64,000 nucleotides of DNA from Brevibacillus sp051967035 (GCF_051967035.1 NZ_JBQCKK010000001.1:611510-675509), one strand, 5' to 3'. Shown: positions 7,558 to 16,412, numbered from the stretch's first letter. The notes: generated from the sequence alone by a model not told the origin. Translations and numbers: made by a program.

Positions 7558-8373
7558 TTGAAGAAAAACATCCGCTTTTTATTGTTTTTTCTCGCGATCG
7601 GGCTGTTTTTGTCGTGGCCGATCCACAGCCTGTACTCGAAGCTGAACCAGCCGATCGAGGAGCAGCAGCTAGTGGCGCTGGATCAGATCGCGAATGAATT
7701 TTTGACCTACGCCAAAAAAGGCGACCTCGAAGGAGCGCAGCAGCGAATTCTCCAGTTGGCCGAGAAGTTTCCCAACCAGCATTTGACCTATCCGATTCGG
7801 ATTGAAAGTCTGAACGCCGTTACCCAATCGATTCTGGCGGCCAAAAAAAGCTTTGCCGCCACGAACGTCAGCGAGCAACAACTGTTGTGGCACGCTACGC
7901 AGGTTCGGGTGGCAATTGACGCGCTGACGCACGAGCATCAGCCGATGTGGCGCAGTTATTATCCCTCCCTTGTGACCCAGGTGCAAAATTTGCAGCAATC
8001 GGCTGTGGAGCGCAATTACAGCCAGTTTCGCGAACAGTTTGACGAGAACTACCGCCTGTTTTTGGCGATCAAGCCGGGAATGAGCATTCAACTGCCGGAG
8101 GAGCAGCTTGCTTCTATTTCTGCGGCGTACGACGTCATTGCCAAAGAGCTGCGAAACGCGCAAATGGATTGGCAGCTTGTCAGAGAAGCATTGCGCGATT
8201 TGAACGGCTCGATCCAGACGGCGTTTGTCGGCGAAGAGAAAAATACCTTTGGCTACTTGATGATGCGGCCTGATTCGCCTCTGACGATTCTGCTTTCCAT
8301 TTCCATCGCCCTGGTCGTTGCCTTGGCGTACGTGGCTTGGAAAAAATACCAGGGAGAGATTCGCTCTGCCTGA
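7558..8373 (+). CDS. ypjB: Sporulation protein YpjB homologue
   Basis: This 271-residue protein has an N-terminal hydrophobic segment (FLLFFLAIGLFLSWPIHSL), a long helical central part of about 200 residues rich in Gln, and a second membrane segment near the C-terminus (LLSISIALVVALAYVAW) ending in a short basic tail. A signal or anchor plus a C-terminal anchor suggests an external helical domain held at the membrane. The start is TTG, placed 8 bases after GGAGGT. In B. subtilis ypjB is a sporulation-associated gene following ypjA, as here. The biochemical role is unknown. Confidence 0.8.
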   Translation: MKKNIRFLLFFLAIGLFLSWPIHSLYSKLNQPIEEQQLVALDQIANEFLTYAKKGDLEGAQQRILQLAEKFPNQHLTYPIRIESLNAVTQSILAAKKSFAATNVSEQQLLWHATQVRVAIDALTHEHQPMWRSYYPSLVTQVQNLQQSAVERNYSQFREQFDENYRLFLAIKPGMSIQLPEEQLASISAAYDVIAKELRNAQMDWQLVREALRDLNGSIQTAFVGEEKNTFGYLMMRPDSPLTILLSISIALVVALAYVAWKKYQGEIRSA

Positions 8374-8391
8374 AAGCCCGAAGTACCAACG

Positions 8392-8424
8392 AAAAAACCT
8401 TGCCCGTATTCGGCAAGGTTTTTT
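8392..8424. terminator. Bidirectional terminator between ypjB and the YitT-type gene
   Basis: AAAAAACCTTGCC pairs with GGCAAGGTTTTTT, so both strands end in a T run. It lies between two convergent genes and can serve both. Confidence 0.8.
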
Positions 8425-8474
8425 CGTATAGCTTTCGGATGGCGCCAGCCTGATGGCTGTCGTCCCCTTTACTC

Positions 8475-9332
8475 TTACTCATGCAAAGGCTTTTTGTTTT
8501 CATCGAGGGTGAAGCCTTCGCCGAGCACCTCATGAACATCGTTGACGATGACGAACGCATGCGGGTCAATCTCCTGCACGATCGTTTTGAAGCGCATCAC
8601 TTCGTTGCGGCCGACGACGACGTAGATGACTTTCTTTTCTTCGCCAGAGTACGCTCCTCTACCGGCAAGGAGGGTAACCCCGCGGCCCAGATCGAGAATT
8701 TGCCGGGAGATTTCTTCCGCGTGGTTGGAAATGATCGTCAACGCTTTGCCGGCATAGGCGCCGTCCTGGAGAAAGTCAATGACGCGCGCCGCAATGAAGA
8801 CGACGACGAGCGTATACATGGCGCTTTCCAGATTCAGATAGACGAGCGAGGCGCCGATGACGAGGATGTCGCCAAAAAACAAGGTTCGTCCCATGCTTAC
8901 GCCCATGTACTTTTGCAGCAATCGGGCGATGATGTCCACGCCGCCAGTCGTTCCGCCATAGCGGAAGATTACTCCCAGGCCGACTCCGACCGCTACGCCA
9001 GCGTACAAGGATGCGAGCAGACGATCCTGCATCACGAGCGGCAATACGCCGTCAAACAACGAAAGGAAGACAGAGAGCGAGACGGTCCCGAGAATCGTAT
9101 AAAAAAAGGCAGTCCGGCCGAGAATTTTCCAGCCTAAAATGAACAGCGGCACGTTCAAGGCAAAGAATACGATCCCTTGGTCCACGGCGGGAAACAACAG
9201 CTTGATTAAGATGCTGATTCCGGTGATGCCGCCCTCGGCAAGATGGTTGGGGATATTGAAGGCATTGATGCCGAATCCCATAATGGCAGAACCGATAATG
9301 ATAGCGATGATGCTTTTCCAACGTATGTTCAT
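8475..9332 (-). CDS. YitT-family membrane protein (DUF161 + DUF2179, YpjC-like)
   Basis: This 285-residue protein has an N-terminal half with five or six membrane helices (SIIAIIIGSAIMGFGINAFNIP, glycine-rich GVGLGVIFRYGGTTGGVDIIA) and a C-terminal cytoplasmic domain of about 90 residues (from KALTIISNHAEEISRQIL) of the DUF2179 type. The family is widespread in Firmicutes; its transport substrate, if any, is unknown. AGGAGG precedes the ATG. In B. subtilis ypjC has the same place beside ypjB; here the gene is inverted relative to its neighbours and divergent from the MazG-like gene. Confidence 0.88.
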   Translation of the reverse strand: MNIRWKSIIAIIIGSAIMGFGINAFNIPNHLAEGGITGISILIKLLFPAVDQGIVFFALNVPLFILGWKILGRTAFFYTILGTVSLSVFLSLFDGVLPLVMQDRLLASLYAGVAVGVGLGVIFRYGGTTGGVDIIARLLQKYMGVSMGRTLFFGDILVIGASLVYLNLESAMYTLVVVFIAARVIDFLQDGAYAGKALTIISNHAEEISRQILDLGRGVTLLAGRGAYSGEEKKVIYVVVGRNEVMRFKTIVQEIDPHAFVIVNDVHEVLGEGFTLDENKKPLHE

Positions 9333-9489
9333 AGTGTCCTCCTGTTTTGCCGGAGCGAAAACGACGTGTTTACGTCCGACATGGTGTGCAGCAGCACGGC
9401 GAAATCGTCATGATCGGGGGCCATACGAAAGCCATTATAAAGGAACGATGATTTGATTGTCCATATGTTGGAAGATCGCGTATTGAGAT

Positions 9490-9518
9490 TTGGCAAACGC
9501 AGCCTTTTTGTGTACGAT
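9490..9518 (+). promoter_or_regulatory. Candidate promoter for the MazG-like gene/dapB operon
   Basis: TTGGCA at 9490-9495, a 17-base spacer and TACGAT at 9513-9518 stand 40 bases before the start codon at 9559, in the gap between the divergent YitT-type gene and this operon. Confidence 0.5.
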
Positions 9519-9558
9519 AGGAAAAAGAGAACAGGATGAAACCAAAAGGAGTGGGCGA

Positions 9559-9906
9559 ATGGAACGGCAAAAAACGATGCAGGACATGCAGCAGGAAGTG
9601 GACCGATACATATCGCAATTTAAAGAAGGATATTTTTCGCCGCTGTCCATGCTGGCTCGCATGACGGAAGAAGTCGGGGAGCTGGCACGGGAAATCAATC
9701 ATTATTACGGCGAAAAGCCCAAGAAGAAGGACGAAGCCGAGAAAACCGTCGAAGAAGAACTGGGAGACGTGCTCTTCATCGTGATCTGCTTCGCGAACTC
9801 GCTGGGCATCGACTTGCAAGAAGCATTTGATCGTATTATGCACAAATTCAACACACGCGATAAAGATCGCTGGACAAGAATTGAGGAGAACAAGCAGAAT
9901 GGATAA
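9559..9906 (+). CDS. MazG-like nucleotide pyrophosphohydrolase (YpjD of B. subtilis)
   Basis: This 115-residue all-alpha NTP pyrophosphatase would hydrolyse a (d)NTP to the monophosphate and pyrophosphate. The metal-binding pattern is present: MTEEVGELAREI followed by EEELGDVLFIVICFAN, i.e. EExxE and ExxD. The start at 9559 follows AAAGGAG; upstream codons in frame have no binding site. It overlaps dapB by 8 bases, so the two are translationally coupled. The same gene pair occurs in B. subtilis. The exact nucleotide substrate cannot be read from sequence. Confidence 0.88.
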   Translation: MERQKTMQDMQQEVDRYISQFKEGYFSPLSMLARMTEEVGELAREINHYYGEKPKKKDEAEKTVEEELGDVLFIVICFANSLGIDLQEAFDRIMHKFNTRDKDRWTRIEENKQNG

Positions 9907-10651
9907 ACAGATTCGCGTAGCGGTTGCAGGCGCAAATGGCCGCATGGGCCAGGAAGTGGTGAAAATGCTGGCGCAGGATGCGCAGTTGATCTACACCGGG
10001 CATTTGGATACCCGTCTCGCCACCGCAGAAATCACCAGACAGATGGAAGAGATGAAGCCGGATGTGCTCGTCGATTTTACGACACCGCACAGCGTCTACC
10101 AAAACATGGAGCTGTGTCTGGCTCATGGGGTGCGGCCAGTAGTGGGGACTACAGGGTTGACGCCGGAACAATTGGAAGAAATGACCGAGCGCTACAAAGA
10201 GGCGGGGCTTGGCGCCATCATCGCGCCGAACTTTGCGATTGGCGCGATTTTGTGCATGAAATTTTCGGCGATGGCAGCCAAGTACATGCCGCATGTGGAA
10301 ATCATCGAGCTGCACCATGATCGCAAGCTGGATGCGCCGAGCGGTACAGCCTTGAAGACGGCAGAAATGATCGCCGCGGTGCGTCGGGAGATGAAGCAGG
10401 GGCACCCGGAAGAAGCGGAGACGATTCCCGGCGCACGGGGAGCAGAGTACGAGGGCTTCCGCATCCACAGTGTGCGATTGCCGGGTATGGTCGCCCATCA
10501 GGAAGTGTTGTTCGGTTCGACCGGGCAAACCTTGTCCATTCGCCACGACTCGATCAGCCGCGAATCGTTTATGCCAGGAGTCAACTTGGCGATTAAGGCG
10601 GTCATGAGTTTGGATCGATTGATCTACGGTTTGGAACATTTAATTGATTAA
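9899..10651 (+). CDS. dapB: 4-hydroxy-tetrahydrodipicolinate reductase
   Basis: This 250-residue enzyme of the lysine/diaminopimelate pathway reduces HTPA with NAD(P)H. The N-terminal Rossmann motif is VAVAGANGRMG; the substrate-binding signature HHDRKLDAPSGTALKTAE with the catalytic His and Lys lies in the middle. It is slightly shorter than the B. subtilis enzyme but complete. The start at 9899 was chosen by homology and lies within the end of the preceding gene. DAP made by this pathway supplies cell wall, lysine and spore dipicolinate. Confidence 0.95.
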   Translation: MDKQIRVAVAGANGRMGQEVVKMLAQDAQLIYTGHLDTRLATAEITRQMEEMKPDVLVDFTTPHSVYQNMELCLAHGVRPVVGTTGLTPEQLEEMTERYKEAGLGAIIAPNFAIGAILCMKFSAMAAKYMPHVEIIELHHDRKLDAPSGTALKTAEMIAAVRREMKQGHPEEAETIPGARGAEYEGFRIHSVRLPGMVAHQEVLFGSTGQTLSIRHDSISRESFMPGVNLAIKAVMSLDRLIYGLEHLID

Positions 10652-10701
10652 ACGTTTGATTAAAAAAGCGATTTCTATCGAGACATAAGGGAGAGTTTCT
10701 C

Positions 10702-11112
10702 GTGAAAATAGCATTGATTGCCCATGATCGAATGAAGGAAGAGATTGTCCAGTTGGCCATGGCCTACGAATCCATTCTGGCGCAGCATGAGCTGTACGCG
10801 ACAGGAACGACGGGCGGAAGAATCATGGATGCCACTTCGCTGAAACTCACCAGATTTTTGTCCGGTCCCTTGGGCGGCGATCAGCAGATCGGGGCGATGA
10901 TTGCGCGCAACGAGATGGACTTGATTATTTTCCTGCGCGATCCGCTTACCCCGCAGCCGCACGAACCGGATATTATCGCGCTTCTGCGCCTGTGTGATGT
11001 GCACAAAATACCGTTTGCCACCAATCTCGGCTCAGCGGAGATCATGCTCAAGGCGCTGGAGCGGGGAGAGCTGGCTTGGCGCGACGTGCTGCACGAGGAG
11101 AGCGAAGCATGA
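10702..11112 (+). CDS. mgsA: Methylglyoxal synthase
   Basis: This 136-residue enzyme converts dihydroxyacetone phosphate to methylglyoxal and phosphate, a bypass of lower glycolysis. Conserved features are IALIAHDRMKE at the N-terminus, the phosphate loop ATGTTGG, and GPLGGDQQIG carrying the catalytic Asp (D60). Length matches the family. The start is GTG with AAGGGAGAG upstream. It overlaps bshB1 by four bases (ATGA). The same mgsA-bshB1-bshA order occurs in B. subtilis; bacillithiol made by the next genes takes part in methylglyoxal detoxification. Confidence 0.95.
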   Translation: MKIALIAHDRMKEEIVQLAMAYESILAQHELYATGTTGGRIMDATSLKLTRFLSGPLGGDQQIGAMIARNEMDLIIFLRDPLTPQPHEPDIIALLRLCDVHKIPFATNLGSAEIMLKALERGELAWRDVLHEESEA

Positions 11113-11804
11113 GTACACTCGACATTTTGGCGATTGGCGCCCATCCCGATGACGTGGAGATTGGGGCGGCAGGTAGCCTGCTTTTGGCGGCAGCTTCCGG
11201 TAAACGGGTGGGCATTCTCGATCTGACCTACGCCGAGCTGTCGTCCAACGGCACGGTGGAACGCAGACAAGAGGAAGCGGCTGCGGCCGACAAACTGCTC
11301 GGGGTCGCGGCACGCTACAATTTCGGACTGCCTGACCGCGGGCTGGAGGCTGTGAGAGAGGAAGCCATCGCGCGCGTAGCGGAGCTGATTCGGAAGACGC
11401 GTCCGCGCACGGTACTCGCCCCGTATTTTTCTGATCGGCATCCCGATCACGAGAGCGTAAGCCGCATCGCGCGCGAGGCCATCTTCAACGCGGGCATCCG
11501 CAGGTACATGCCCGATCCGGAGTTGGCGGCGTATCGCCCTGCTCAATTTCTGTACTATTTTATTAATACAACGGCAACACCGCAGGTCGTGGTGGATATC
11601 ACGGCGGTTTTTTCGCAAAAAATGGAAGTTCTCCGTTGCTACCGCAGCCAGTTCGAGCTGGAAGAGGGCAGCGTGCCAACACCGCTCACCAATGGATACC
11701 TTGAATCCGTCGAGTATCGCGAGCGGATGTTTGGGCAGCAGGCAGGCGTCCGTTATGCCGAAGGATTTGTCGGCGCCGCGCCGTATGTATTGACCAGCTT
11801 GTGA
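11109..11804 (+). CDS. bshB1: Bacillithiol biosynthesis deacetylase BshB1
   Basis: This 231-residue zinc hydrolase of the LmbE/PIG-L type removes the acetyl group from GlcNAc-malate in bacillithiol synthesis. The zinc motif AHPDDVE is near residue 13, and DRHPDHESVSRIA supplies the second metal region. The chosen ATG overlaps the mgsA stop; the frame upstream of it has no binding site. It is directly followed by bshA, the preceding pathway step, which fixes the assignment to BshB1 rather than another deacetylase. Confidence 0.93.
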   Translation: MSTLDILAIGAHPDDVEIGAAGSLLLAAASGKRVGILDLTYAELSSNGTVERRQEEAAAADKLLGVAARYNFGLPDRGLEAVREEAIARVAELIRKTRPRTVLAPYFSDRHPDHESVSRIAREAIFNAGIRRYMPDPELAAYRPAQFLYYFINTTATPQVVVDITAVFSQKMEVLRCYRSQFELEEGSVPTPLTNGYLESVEYRERMFGQQAGVRYAEGFVGAAPYVLTSL

Positions 11805-11824
11805 GAAGGAGTGACCCCTACGAA

Positions 11825-12940
11825 ATGAAGATCGGGATAACATGCTATCCATCGCTGGGAGGTTCCGGGGTGGTGGCGACGGAATTGGGCAAGCTGCTGG
11901 CGGAGCGGGGGCATCAGGTGCATTTTATTACGGGCGGGATGCCTTTTCGCCTGGGCGCTTTCCACCCGAATATTTTTTACCATGAAGTCGAAGTGAATCA
12001 TTACGATGTGTTCAAATATCCTCCCTACGACTTGACGCTGGCCAACCGGATGGCGCAGGTGGCCAAAACGGAAAAACTGGACTTATTACATGTGCATTAT
12101 GCCGTGCCGCATGCGCTGTGCGCTTTTTTGGCCAAGCAGATGGTCGGAGATCATTTGAAGATCGTGACTACCCTGCATGGGACAGACATTACCGTTCTGG
12201 GCTACGACTCGAATTTAAGCGACATGATTCGCTTCGGAATCGAGCGCAGCGACCTGGTGACGGCTGTCTCCAACGATTTGATTACACAGACAAAAGAGCT
12301 GCTGAACGTCGAAAAGGAAATCGTTCCTGTGTACAATTTCGTCGACAAGCGCCGCTACTATCCTAAAGAAGTCGAGCAACTGAAAAAGGTGTTCGCGCCG
12401 AACGGAGAAAAAATCCTCATGCACATCTCCAACTTCCGCCCGGTCAAGCGGGTTCCTGATGTCATTGACATCTTCGCGCGGGTGAAGGAGGCGATGCCTG
12501 CCCGTTTGATCCTGATTGGCGAAGGGCCGGAAATGGGCGTAGTCCGCAAGCAGATTGCCGAGCAAAATCTGACCGACGACGTTTATTTTCTCGGCAAGCA
12601 GGAAGACGTCGCAGAGGTTTTGTCCATGGCGGACCTGATGCTGTTGCCGTCGGAGAAGGAAAGCTTCGGACTCGTCGCGCTGGAAGCAATGGCTTGCGGC
12701 GTGCCGGTTGTGGCGACTGTTGCTGGCGGGATCCCCGAAGTAGTGGTCGACGGCGTCACTGGCTTTTTGCGCCCGATCGGGGATGTCGAGGGCATGGCGC
12801 AGGCAGCGATTCGCCTGTTGCAAAACGACGAGCTGTATCGTGAATGTTCCGCGAACAGCATCGAGCGTTCCTGCAAAACGTTCTGCCACGAGACGATTGC
12901 CTCCCGCTACGAGGCGCTGTATGCGCAATTGCTCGGGTAG
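11825..12940 (+). CDS. bshA: N-acetyl-alpha-D-glucosaminyl L-malate synthase (bacillithiol)
   Basis: This 371-residue GT4 glycosyltransferase transfers GlcNAc from UDP-GlcNAc to L-malate, the first committed step of bacillithiol. The N-terminal glycine loop (YPSLGGSGVVATELGKLLAE) and the C-terminal nucleotide-binding motif (EKESFGLVALEAMACGVPVV) are in place. ATG 11825 is preferred with AAGGAG 13 bases upstream; an in-frame GTG at 11801 has no binding site. It follows bshB1 after about 20 bases. Confidence 0.93.
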   Translation: MKIGITCYPSLGGSGVVATELGKLLAERGHQVHFITGGMPFRLGAFHPNIFYHEVEVNHYDVFKYPPYDLTLANRMAQVAKTEKLDLLHVHYAVPHALCAFLAKQMVGDHLKIVTTLHGTDITVLGYDSNLSDMIRFGIERSDLVTAVSNDLITQTKELLNVEKEIVPVYNFVDKRRYYPKEVEQLKKVFAPNGEKILMHISNFRPVKRVPDVIDIFARVKEAMPARLILIGEGPEMGVVRKQIAEQNLTDDVYFLGKQEDVAEVLSMADLMLLPSEKESFGLVALEAMACGVPVVATVAGGIPEVVVDGVTGFLRPIGDVEGMAQAAIRLLQNDELYRECSANSIERSCKTFCHETIASRYEALYAQLLG

Positions 12941-13097
12941 AGCCTGGGAAGACGCAGACGAAACGGTTACGGACGGGACAGATTGCTTTTCGCCAGCTGG
13001 TGCAGCTTGGATACCAAAATAAAGAGCCCATACAAAAATCTCATGTGTATCGCCTCCATATGGAATCAGGTGGACCATGCGAGAAAGGGGGGGTGAC

Positions 13098-14327
13098 ATG
13101 ACGCTTGATCTGGCAAGCCGGATTCTGGAAACGTTGGAGAATCACGGCTTTGAAGCGTATTATGTCGGCGGATGTGTCCGCGATTGGCTGCTGTCTCGGC
13201 CTGTGCACGATATAGATATATGTACGAATGCCCATCCTGGCGACGTCATTCGCCTGTTTCCCGATCACGTCCCGACCGGACTCAAGCATGGAACGGTATC
13301 CGTGAGAATCGCAGGGCAGTTTTTTGAAGTGACGACGTACCGAACGGAAGGGAAGTACGAGGACTATCGCCGTCCTGCTGATGTCCGGTTTGTTTCCGAG
13401 CTGAGACTGGACCTTGCGCGCCGGGATTTTACGATGAATGCGATGGCGATGAACCGCGCCAAAGAGCTACAGGACCCGTTTGGCGGGCGGGCGGATATCG
13501 AAAGCAAGCTGGTTCGGGCCGTGGGCGAGCCGCTTGTGCGTTTTCAGGAAGATGCGCTGCGGCTTCTAAGAGGCGTTCGGTTTGCCGCCCAGCTTGGCTT
13601 TTCGTTGGAGGAGCAAACGCTTGCGGCCATGCGGAAGACGGCTCCGCTCCTGTCTCATATCGCGGTGGAGCGCGTCCGGGAAGAGCTGAACAAAATGCTC
13701 GGCAGCGATTCGCCGCAAATCGGCTGTGCGCTGATTCACGAAATCGGGCTGTTCGCGTACGCCCCTGTCTTGCAGCGGCTGTTTCGGGAGGCGGCTGCGG
13801 AGTCCTGGCGGATTGTCCATGTCAACACGCTGCCGCAAAAATGGTCGCTCCTGCTGTATGCGGCCCGTTTTACCGTGGAGGAGTCCAAAGCGGTTTGCCA
13901 GCTGTTGAAGATGTCCAAGCGGGAGACGGAGGCGATCGTCGGCTTGGTGGAGCTTTTGCGCCGCGTGCAGCCGAAATGGGACGCTCCCGAGACGGTCGAG
14001 TGGGGACAGCTGCTGCTTGACGCAGGCTGGGACACCTGCGAAAAGCTTGCCGTAATATTGCAGGGCTGCTGGTGGAATCGGCAAGAGCAGGCGCACAGCC
14101 TGATGCAGGCACTGGCAGAAAAGTACCGGGCCATGCCTGTGAAAACGTTGAAGGAGCTGGCTGTAACAGGGCTTGACCTGCAAGTCGCGCTGCAAAAAAA
14201 AGCGGGCGAGTGGATTGTCCGGGTGCTTCGGGCGCTGCTGGTGCAAACAGCCCTCCACGGCTTGCCGAATACGCCGGAGGCCCTGATCGAAGCTGCACAG
14301 AAAGAGGTTGCGCAAGATGAACATTAA
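13098..14327 (+). CDS. cca: CCA tRNA nucleotidyltransferase
   Basis: This 409-residue class II enzyme adds or repairs the 3'-CCA end of tRNAs. The head domain shows YVGGCVRDWLLSRPVHDIDICTNA with the DxD metal pair, and RRDFTMNAMA, then the neck-domain RLLRGVRFAAQLGF. The Ala/Leu-rich C-terminal body completes it. A purine-rich AAAGGGGGGG precedes ATG 13098. The 157-base gap after bshA shows no gene or clear hairpin. It overlaps birA by 11 bases. Confidence 0.94.
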   Translation: MTLDLASRILETLENHGFEAYYVGGCVRDWLLSRPVHDIDICTNAHPGDVIRLFPDHVPTGLKHGTVSVRIAGQFFEVTTYRTEGKYEDYRRPADVRFVSELRLDLARRDFTMNAMAMNRAKELQDPFGGRADIESKLVRAVGEPLVRFQEDALRLLRGVRFAAQLGFSLEEQTLAAMRKTAPLLSHIAVERVREELNKMLGSDSPQIGCALIHEIGLFAYAPVLQRLFREAAAESWRIVHVNTLPQKWSLLLYAARFTVEESKAVCQLLKMSKRETEAIVGLVELLRRVQPKWDAPETVEWGQLLLDAGWDTCEKLAVILQGCWWNRQEQAHSLMQALAEKYRAMPVKTLKELAVTGLDLQVALQKKAGEWIVRVLRALLVQTALHGLPNTPEALIEAAQKEVAQDEH

Positions 14328-15300
14328 ACAAGTCATTCTTCAAGCATTTCGCGACCAGCCGGGACGCTTCATCTCTGGCGAAGAATTGAGCCAGATGTGC
14401 GGCTGCTCGCGAACGGCTGTCTGGAAGCATATCGAGGAGCTGCGGCGGGACGGTTATGAGGTCGAGGCGGTACGCAAGTCGGGGTATCGCCTGCTTGCCG
14501 CGCCGGATCGGCTGTCCGCCGCCGAAATTATGGCGGGGCTTGCTACCACAAGGATTGGGCAGCACGTCATCGCCCACGACGAGGTCGTCTCGACACAGCC
14601 GCTCGCGCACGAAGCGGCGGCAAAAGGGGCGGAGGAAGGCACGCTTGTGTTGGCGGAGCAGCAGACGGGCGGCAAGGGGAGACTGGGACGTCCCTGGCAC
14701 TCTCCCAAAGGGACAGGCATCTGGATGAGCCTGATTGTCCGGCCTGCGATTCCCTTGCCGAAAACGCCGCAAATGACCTTGCTGACAGCCGTGAGCGTCG
14801 CCCGGACGATACGGGAAGAAACCGGATTGCCTGTCAAAATCAAATGGCCGAACGATATTTTTATTGGCGATAAAAAAGTGTGCGGGATCTTGACCGAGTT
14901 GAGCGCCGAAGCAGATCGGGTCAATTATCTGGTCATCGGCATCGGCCTCAATGCCAACAGCGTGCAGGCTGATTTTCCGGAAGAGCTGCTTGCGATTGCC
15001 ACTTCCTTGCGCATCGAGTCGGGCAAACCGGTCAAGCGCGTCGCGTTTATCCAGCGGTTTTGCCAAATTTTCGAGGCAGAGTACGACCACTACTTGCGGG
15101 AGGGCTTCCAGCGGGTGAAACAAGAATGGGAAGCTAACTCCTATTCGATCGGCCGCTGGGTGACGGTACAGACGATCTCGCAAAAGCTGGAGGGCGAGGC
15201 AATCGGTCTCGATGAAGAAGGCGTCCTCATGGTTCAGGATCGCGCGGGACAGATTCACAAAGTGTATTCGGCAGACGTCAATTATCGTGCAAAGGGATAG
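14317..15300 (+). CDS. birA: Bifunctional biotin-[acetyl-CoA-carboxylase] ligase/biotin operon repressor
   Basis: This 327-residue protein attaches biotin to the carboxylase carrier protein and, as the biotinyl-AMP complex, can repress biotin genes. The N-terminal helix-turn-helix (ISGEELSQMCGCSRTAVWKH, residues about 18-37) marks the DNA-binding form. The catalytic core has GGKGRLGRPWHSPKGTGIW and the KIKWPNDIFIGDKKVCGIL lysine motif. The C-terminal beta domain is complete. The start is ATG 14317 with AGAGG nine bases upstream, overlapping cca. Confidence 0.95.
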   Translation: MNIKQVILQAFRDQPGRFISGEELSQMCGCSRTAVWKHIEELRRDGYEVEAVRKSGYRLLAAPDRLSAAEIMAGLATTRIGQHVIAHDEVVSTQPLAHEAAAKGAEEGTLVLAEQQTGGKGRLGRPWHSPKGTGIWMSLIVRPAIPLPKTPQMTLLTAVSVARTIREETGLPVKIKWPNDIFIGDKKVCGILTELSAEADRVNYLVIGIGLNANSVQADFPEELLAIATSLRIESGKPVKRVAFIQRFCQIFEAEYDHYLREGFQRVKQEWEANSYSIGRWVTVQTISQKLEGEAIGLDEEGVLMVQDRAGQIHKVYSADVNYRAKG

Positions 15301-15309
15301 AGGATTTGT

Positions 15310-15315
15310 TATACT
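15310..15315 (+). promoter_or_regulatory. -10 element of the panBCD leader promoter
   Basis: TATACT is a good -10 element preceded by TTG; the -35 region is weak (GTGCAA at 17-base spacing). It would start transcription near 15321, exactly where the PAN-like hairpin begins. Confidence 0.5.
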
Positions 15316-15320
15316 CAAAA

Positions 15321-15355
15321 CGGGAGGCTGTATCTCGGAGAGAACGGTACTCCCG
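15321..15355 (+). ncRNA. PAN-motif-like RNA hairpin in the panBCD leader
   Basis: The bases fold into one long hairpin. CGGGAG (15321-15326) pairs with CTCCCG (15350-15355), GCTG (15327-15330) with CGGT (15345-15348), T15331 with A44 of the same block, and TCTC (15333-15336) with GAGA (15340-15343) around a GGA loop. Two single adenines are left bulged, A15332 on the 5' side and A15349 on the 3' side. The published PAN RNA motif, found upstream of panB in Firmicutes, is described as a hairpin with two conserved bulged A residues, which this matches. The ligand of PAN RNAs is unknown to me. Flanking CAAAAC and GTTTTG could extend the stem if transcription starts earlier. Confidence 0.65.
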
Positions 15356-15475
15356 GCGTAGTTTTGGCATCATGCTTGTATGAAGGCAATTGCAAGGACA
15401 AAAATCTGCTCAGAGCCTTTGTGGACCGAGACAGAAGGAATCCGTTTATGACAAGTATGTCTCTTTGGCATGGAC

Positions 15476-15513
15476 AACCTTCTCCTCGATTCGAGCGAGA
15501 AGGTTTTTTTGTT
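15476..15513 (+). terminator. Intrinsic terminator in the panBCD leader
   Basis: AACCTTCTCCTCG pairs with CGAG(C)GAGAAGGTT with one bulged C, followed by seven T. It lies between the PAN-like hairpin and panB, not after a gene, so it is a candidate attenuator of the pantothenate operon. Between 15360 and 15470 there is no gene. Confidence 0.75.
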
Positions 15514-15557
15514 CCTCTCCATCCACGAAGCTTGGCGCGAAAAAGGAGAAGACGCAA

Positions 15558-16412
15558 ATGACCAAACAAGTCACGACTTCCGACATCCGCAAAAAGAAAC
15601 AAGCGGGCATCCCGATCTCGATGGTGACGGCCTACGATTTCCCGTCTGCGAAGCTGGTGGAAGAGGCTGGCGCAGACATGATTCTGGTTGGCGACTCGCT
15701 GGGAATGGTTGTTTTGGGCTACGACTCCACCCTGCCTGTGACGATGGACGACATGCTCCATCATACGAAGGCGGTCACGCGGGCGGCCAAACGCGCTTTG
15801 GTAGTCGCGGACATGCCGTTTCTCAGCTACCACGGAACGGTTGAGGAAGCGATCAAAAACGCGGGCAAACTAATGCAGGAGGGACTGGCCAGAGCGGTGA
15901 AGCTGGAGGGCGGAAGCGAGCTTGCGCCACTCATGACCCGTCTGGTGCAGGCAGGTATCCCCGTCGTCGGGCATATCGGCCTCACGCCGCAGTCCGTGCA
16001 TCAGCTTGGCGGCTACAAGGTGCAAGGGCGAGATGTGGAAGCGGCCAAAAAAATGCTGGCCGACGCCTTGGCGATCCAACAGGCAGGCGCCTTTGCCATC
16101 GTGTTGGAGTGCGTGCCGGAAGAAGTAGCGAAAATGATCGCCGAAAAGCTGGAGATTGCAGTCATCGGCATCGGCGCTGGCCCTGGCTGCGACGGTCAGG
16201 TGCTGGTGTTCCACGATCTGGTTGGCTATGCGTCCCAATTGACTCCGAAATTTGTCAAGCGCTACGCTGACATCGGCACGTCCATCCGCGAAGCGGTAGC
16301 GACGTATATCCAGGAAGTCGAGCTTCGCCGCTTTCCTGGTCCGGAGCACGTCTTCCATGCGTCCGAAGAAACGATCAAGGAGCTGTACGGGGAAGGAGTG
16401 ACCCGGGTATGA
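15558..16412 (+). CDS. panB: 3-methyl-2-oxobutanoate hydroxymethyltransferase
   Basis: This 284-residue TIM-barrel enzyme transfers a hydroxymethyl group from methylene-tetrahydrofolate to ketoisovalerate, the first pantothenate step. Visible signatures are MVTAYDFPSAKLVEEAG, the metal-binding VGDSLGMVVLGYDSTLPVTM, and GHIGLTPQSVHQLGGYKVQG. The start at ATG 15558 follows AAAAGGAG; earlier in-frame codons fall in the structured leader. It overlaps panC by four bases. Expression is likely controlled by the leader described separately. Confidence 0.96.
   Translation: MTKQVTTSDIRKKKQAGIPISMVTAYDFPSAKLVEEAGADMILVGDSLGMVVLGYDSTLPVTMDDMLHHTKAVTRAAKRALVVADMPFLSYHGTVEEAIKNAGKLMQEGLARAVKLEGGSELAPLMTRLVQAGIPVVGHIGLTPQSVHQLGGYKVQGRDVEAAKKMLADALAIQQAGAFAIVLECVPEEVAKMIAEKLEIAVIGIGAGPGCDGQVLVFHDLVGYASQLTPKFVKRYADIGTSIREAVATYIQEVELRRFPGPEHVFHASEETIKELYGEGVTRV

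Noticed and set aside
15415..15428. GTGGACCGAG in the panB leader, reminiscent of a T-box core
   Set aside because: It lacks a base of the T-box consensus, no specifier stem is seen, and the sequence is not part of the terminator's 5' arm as T-box logic requires.
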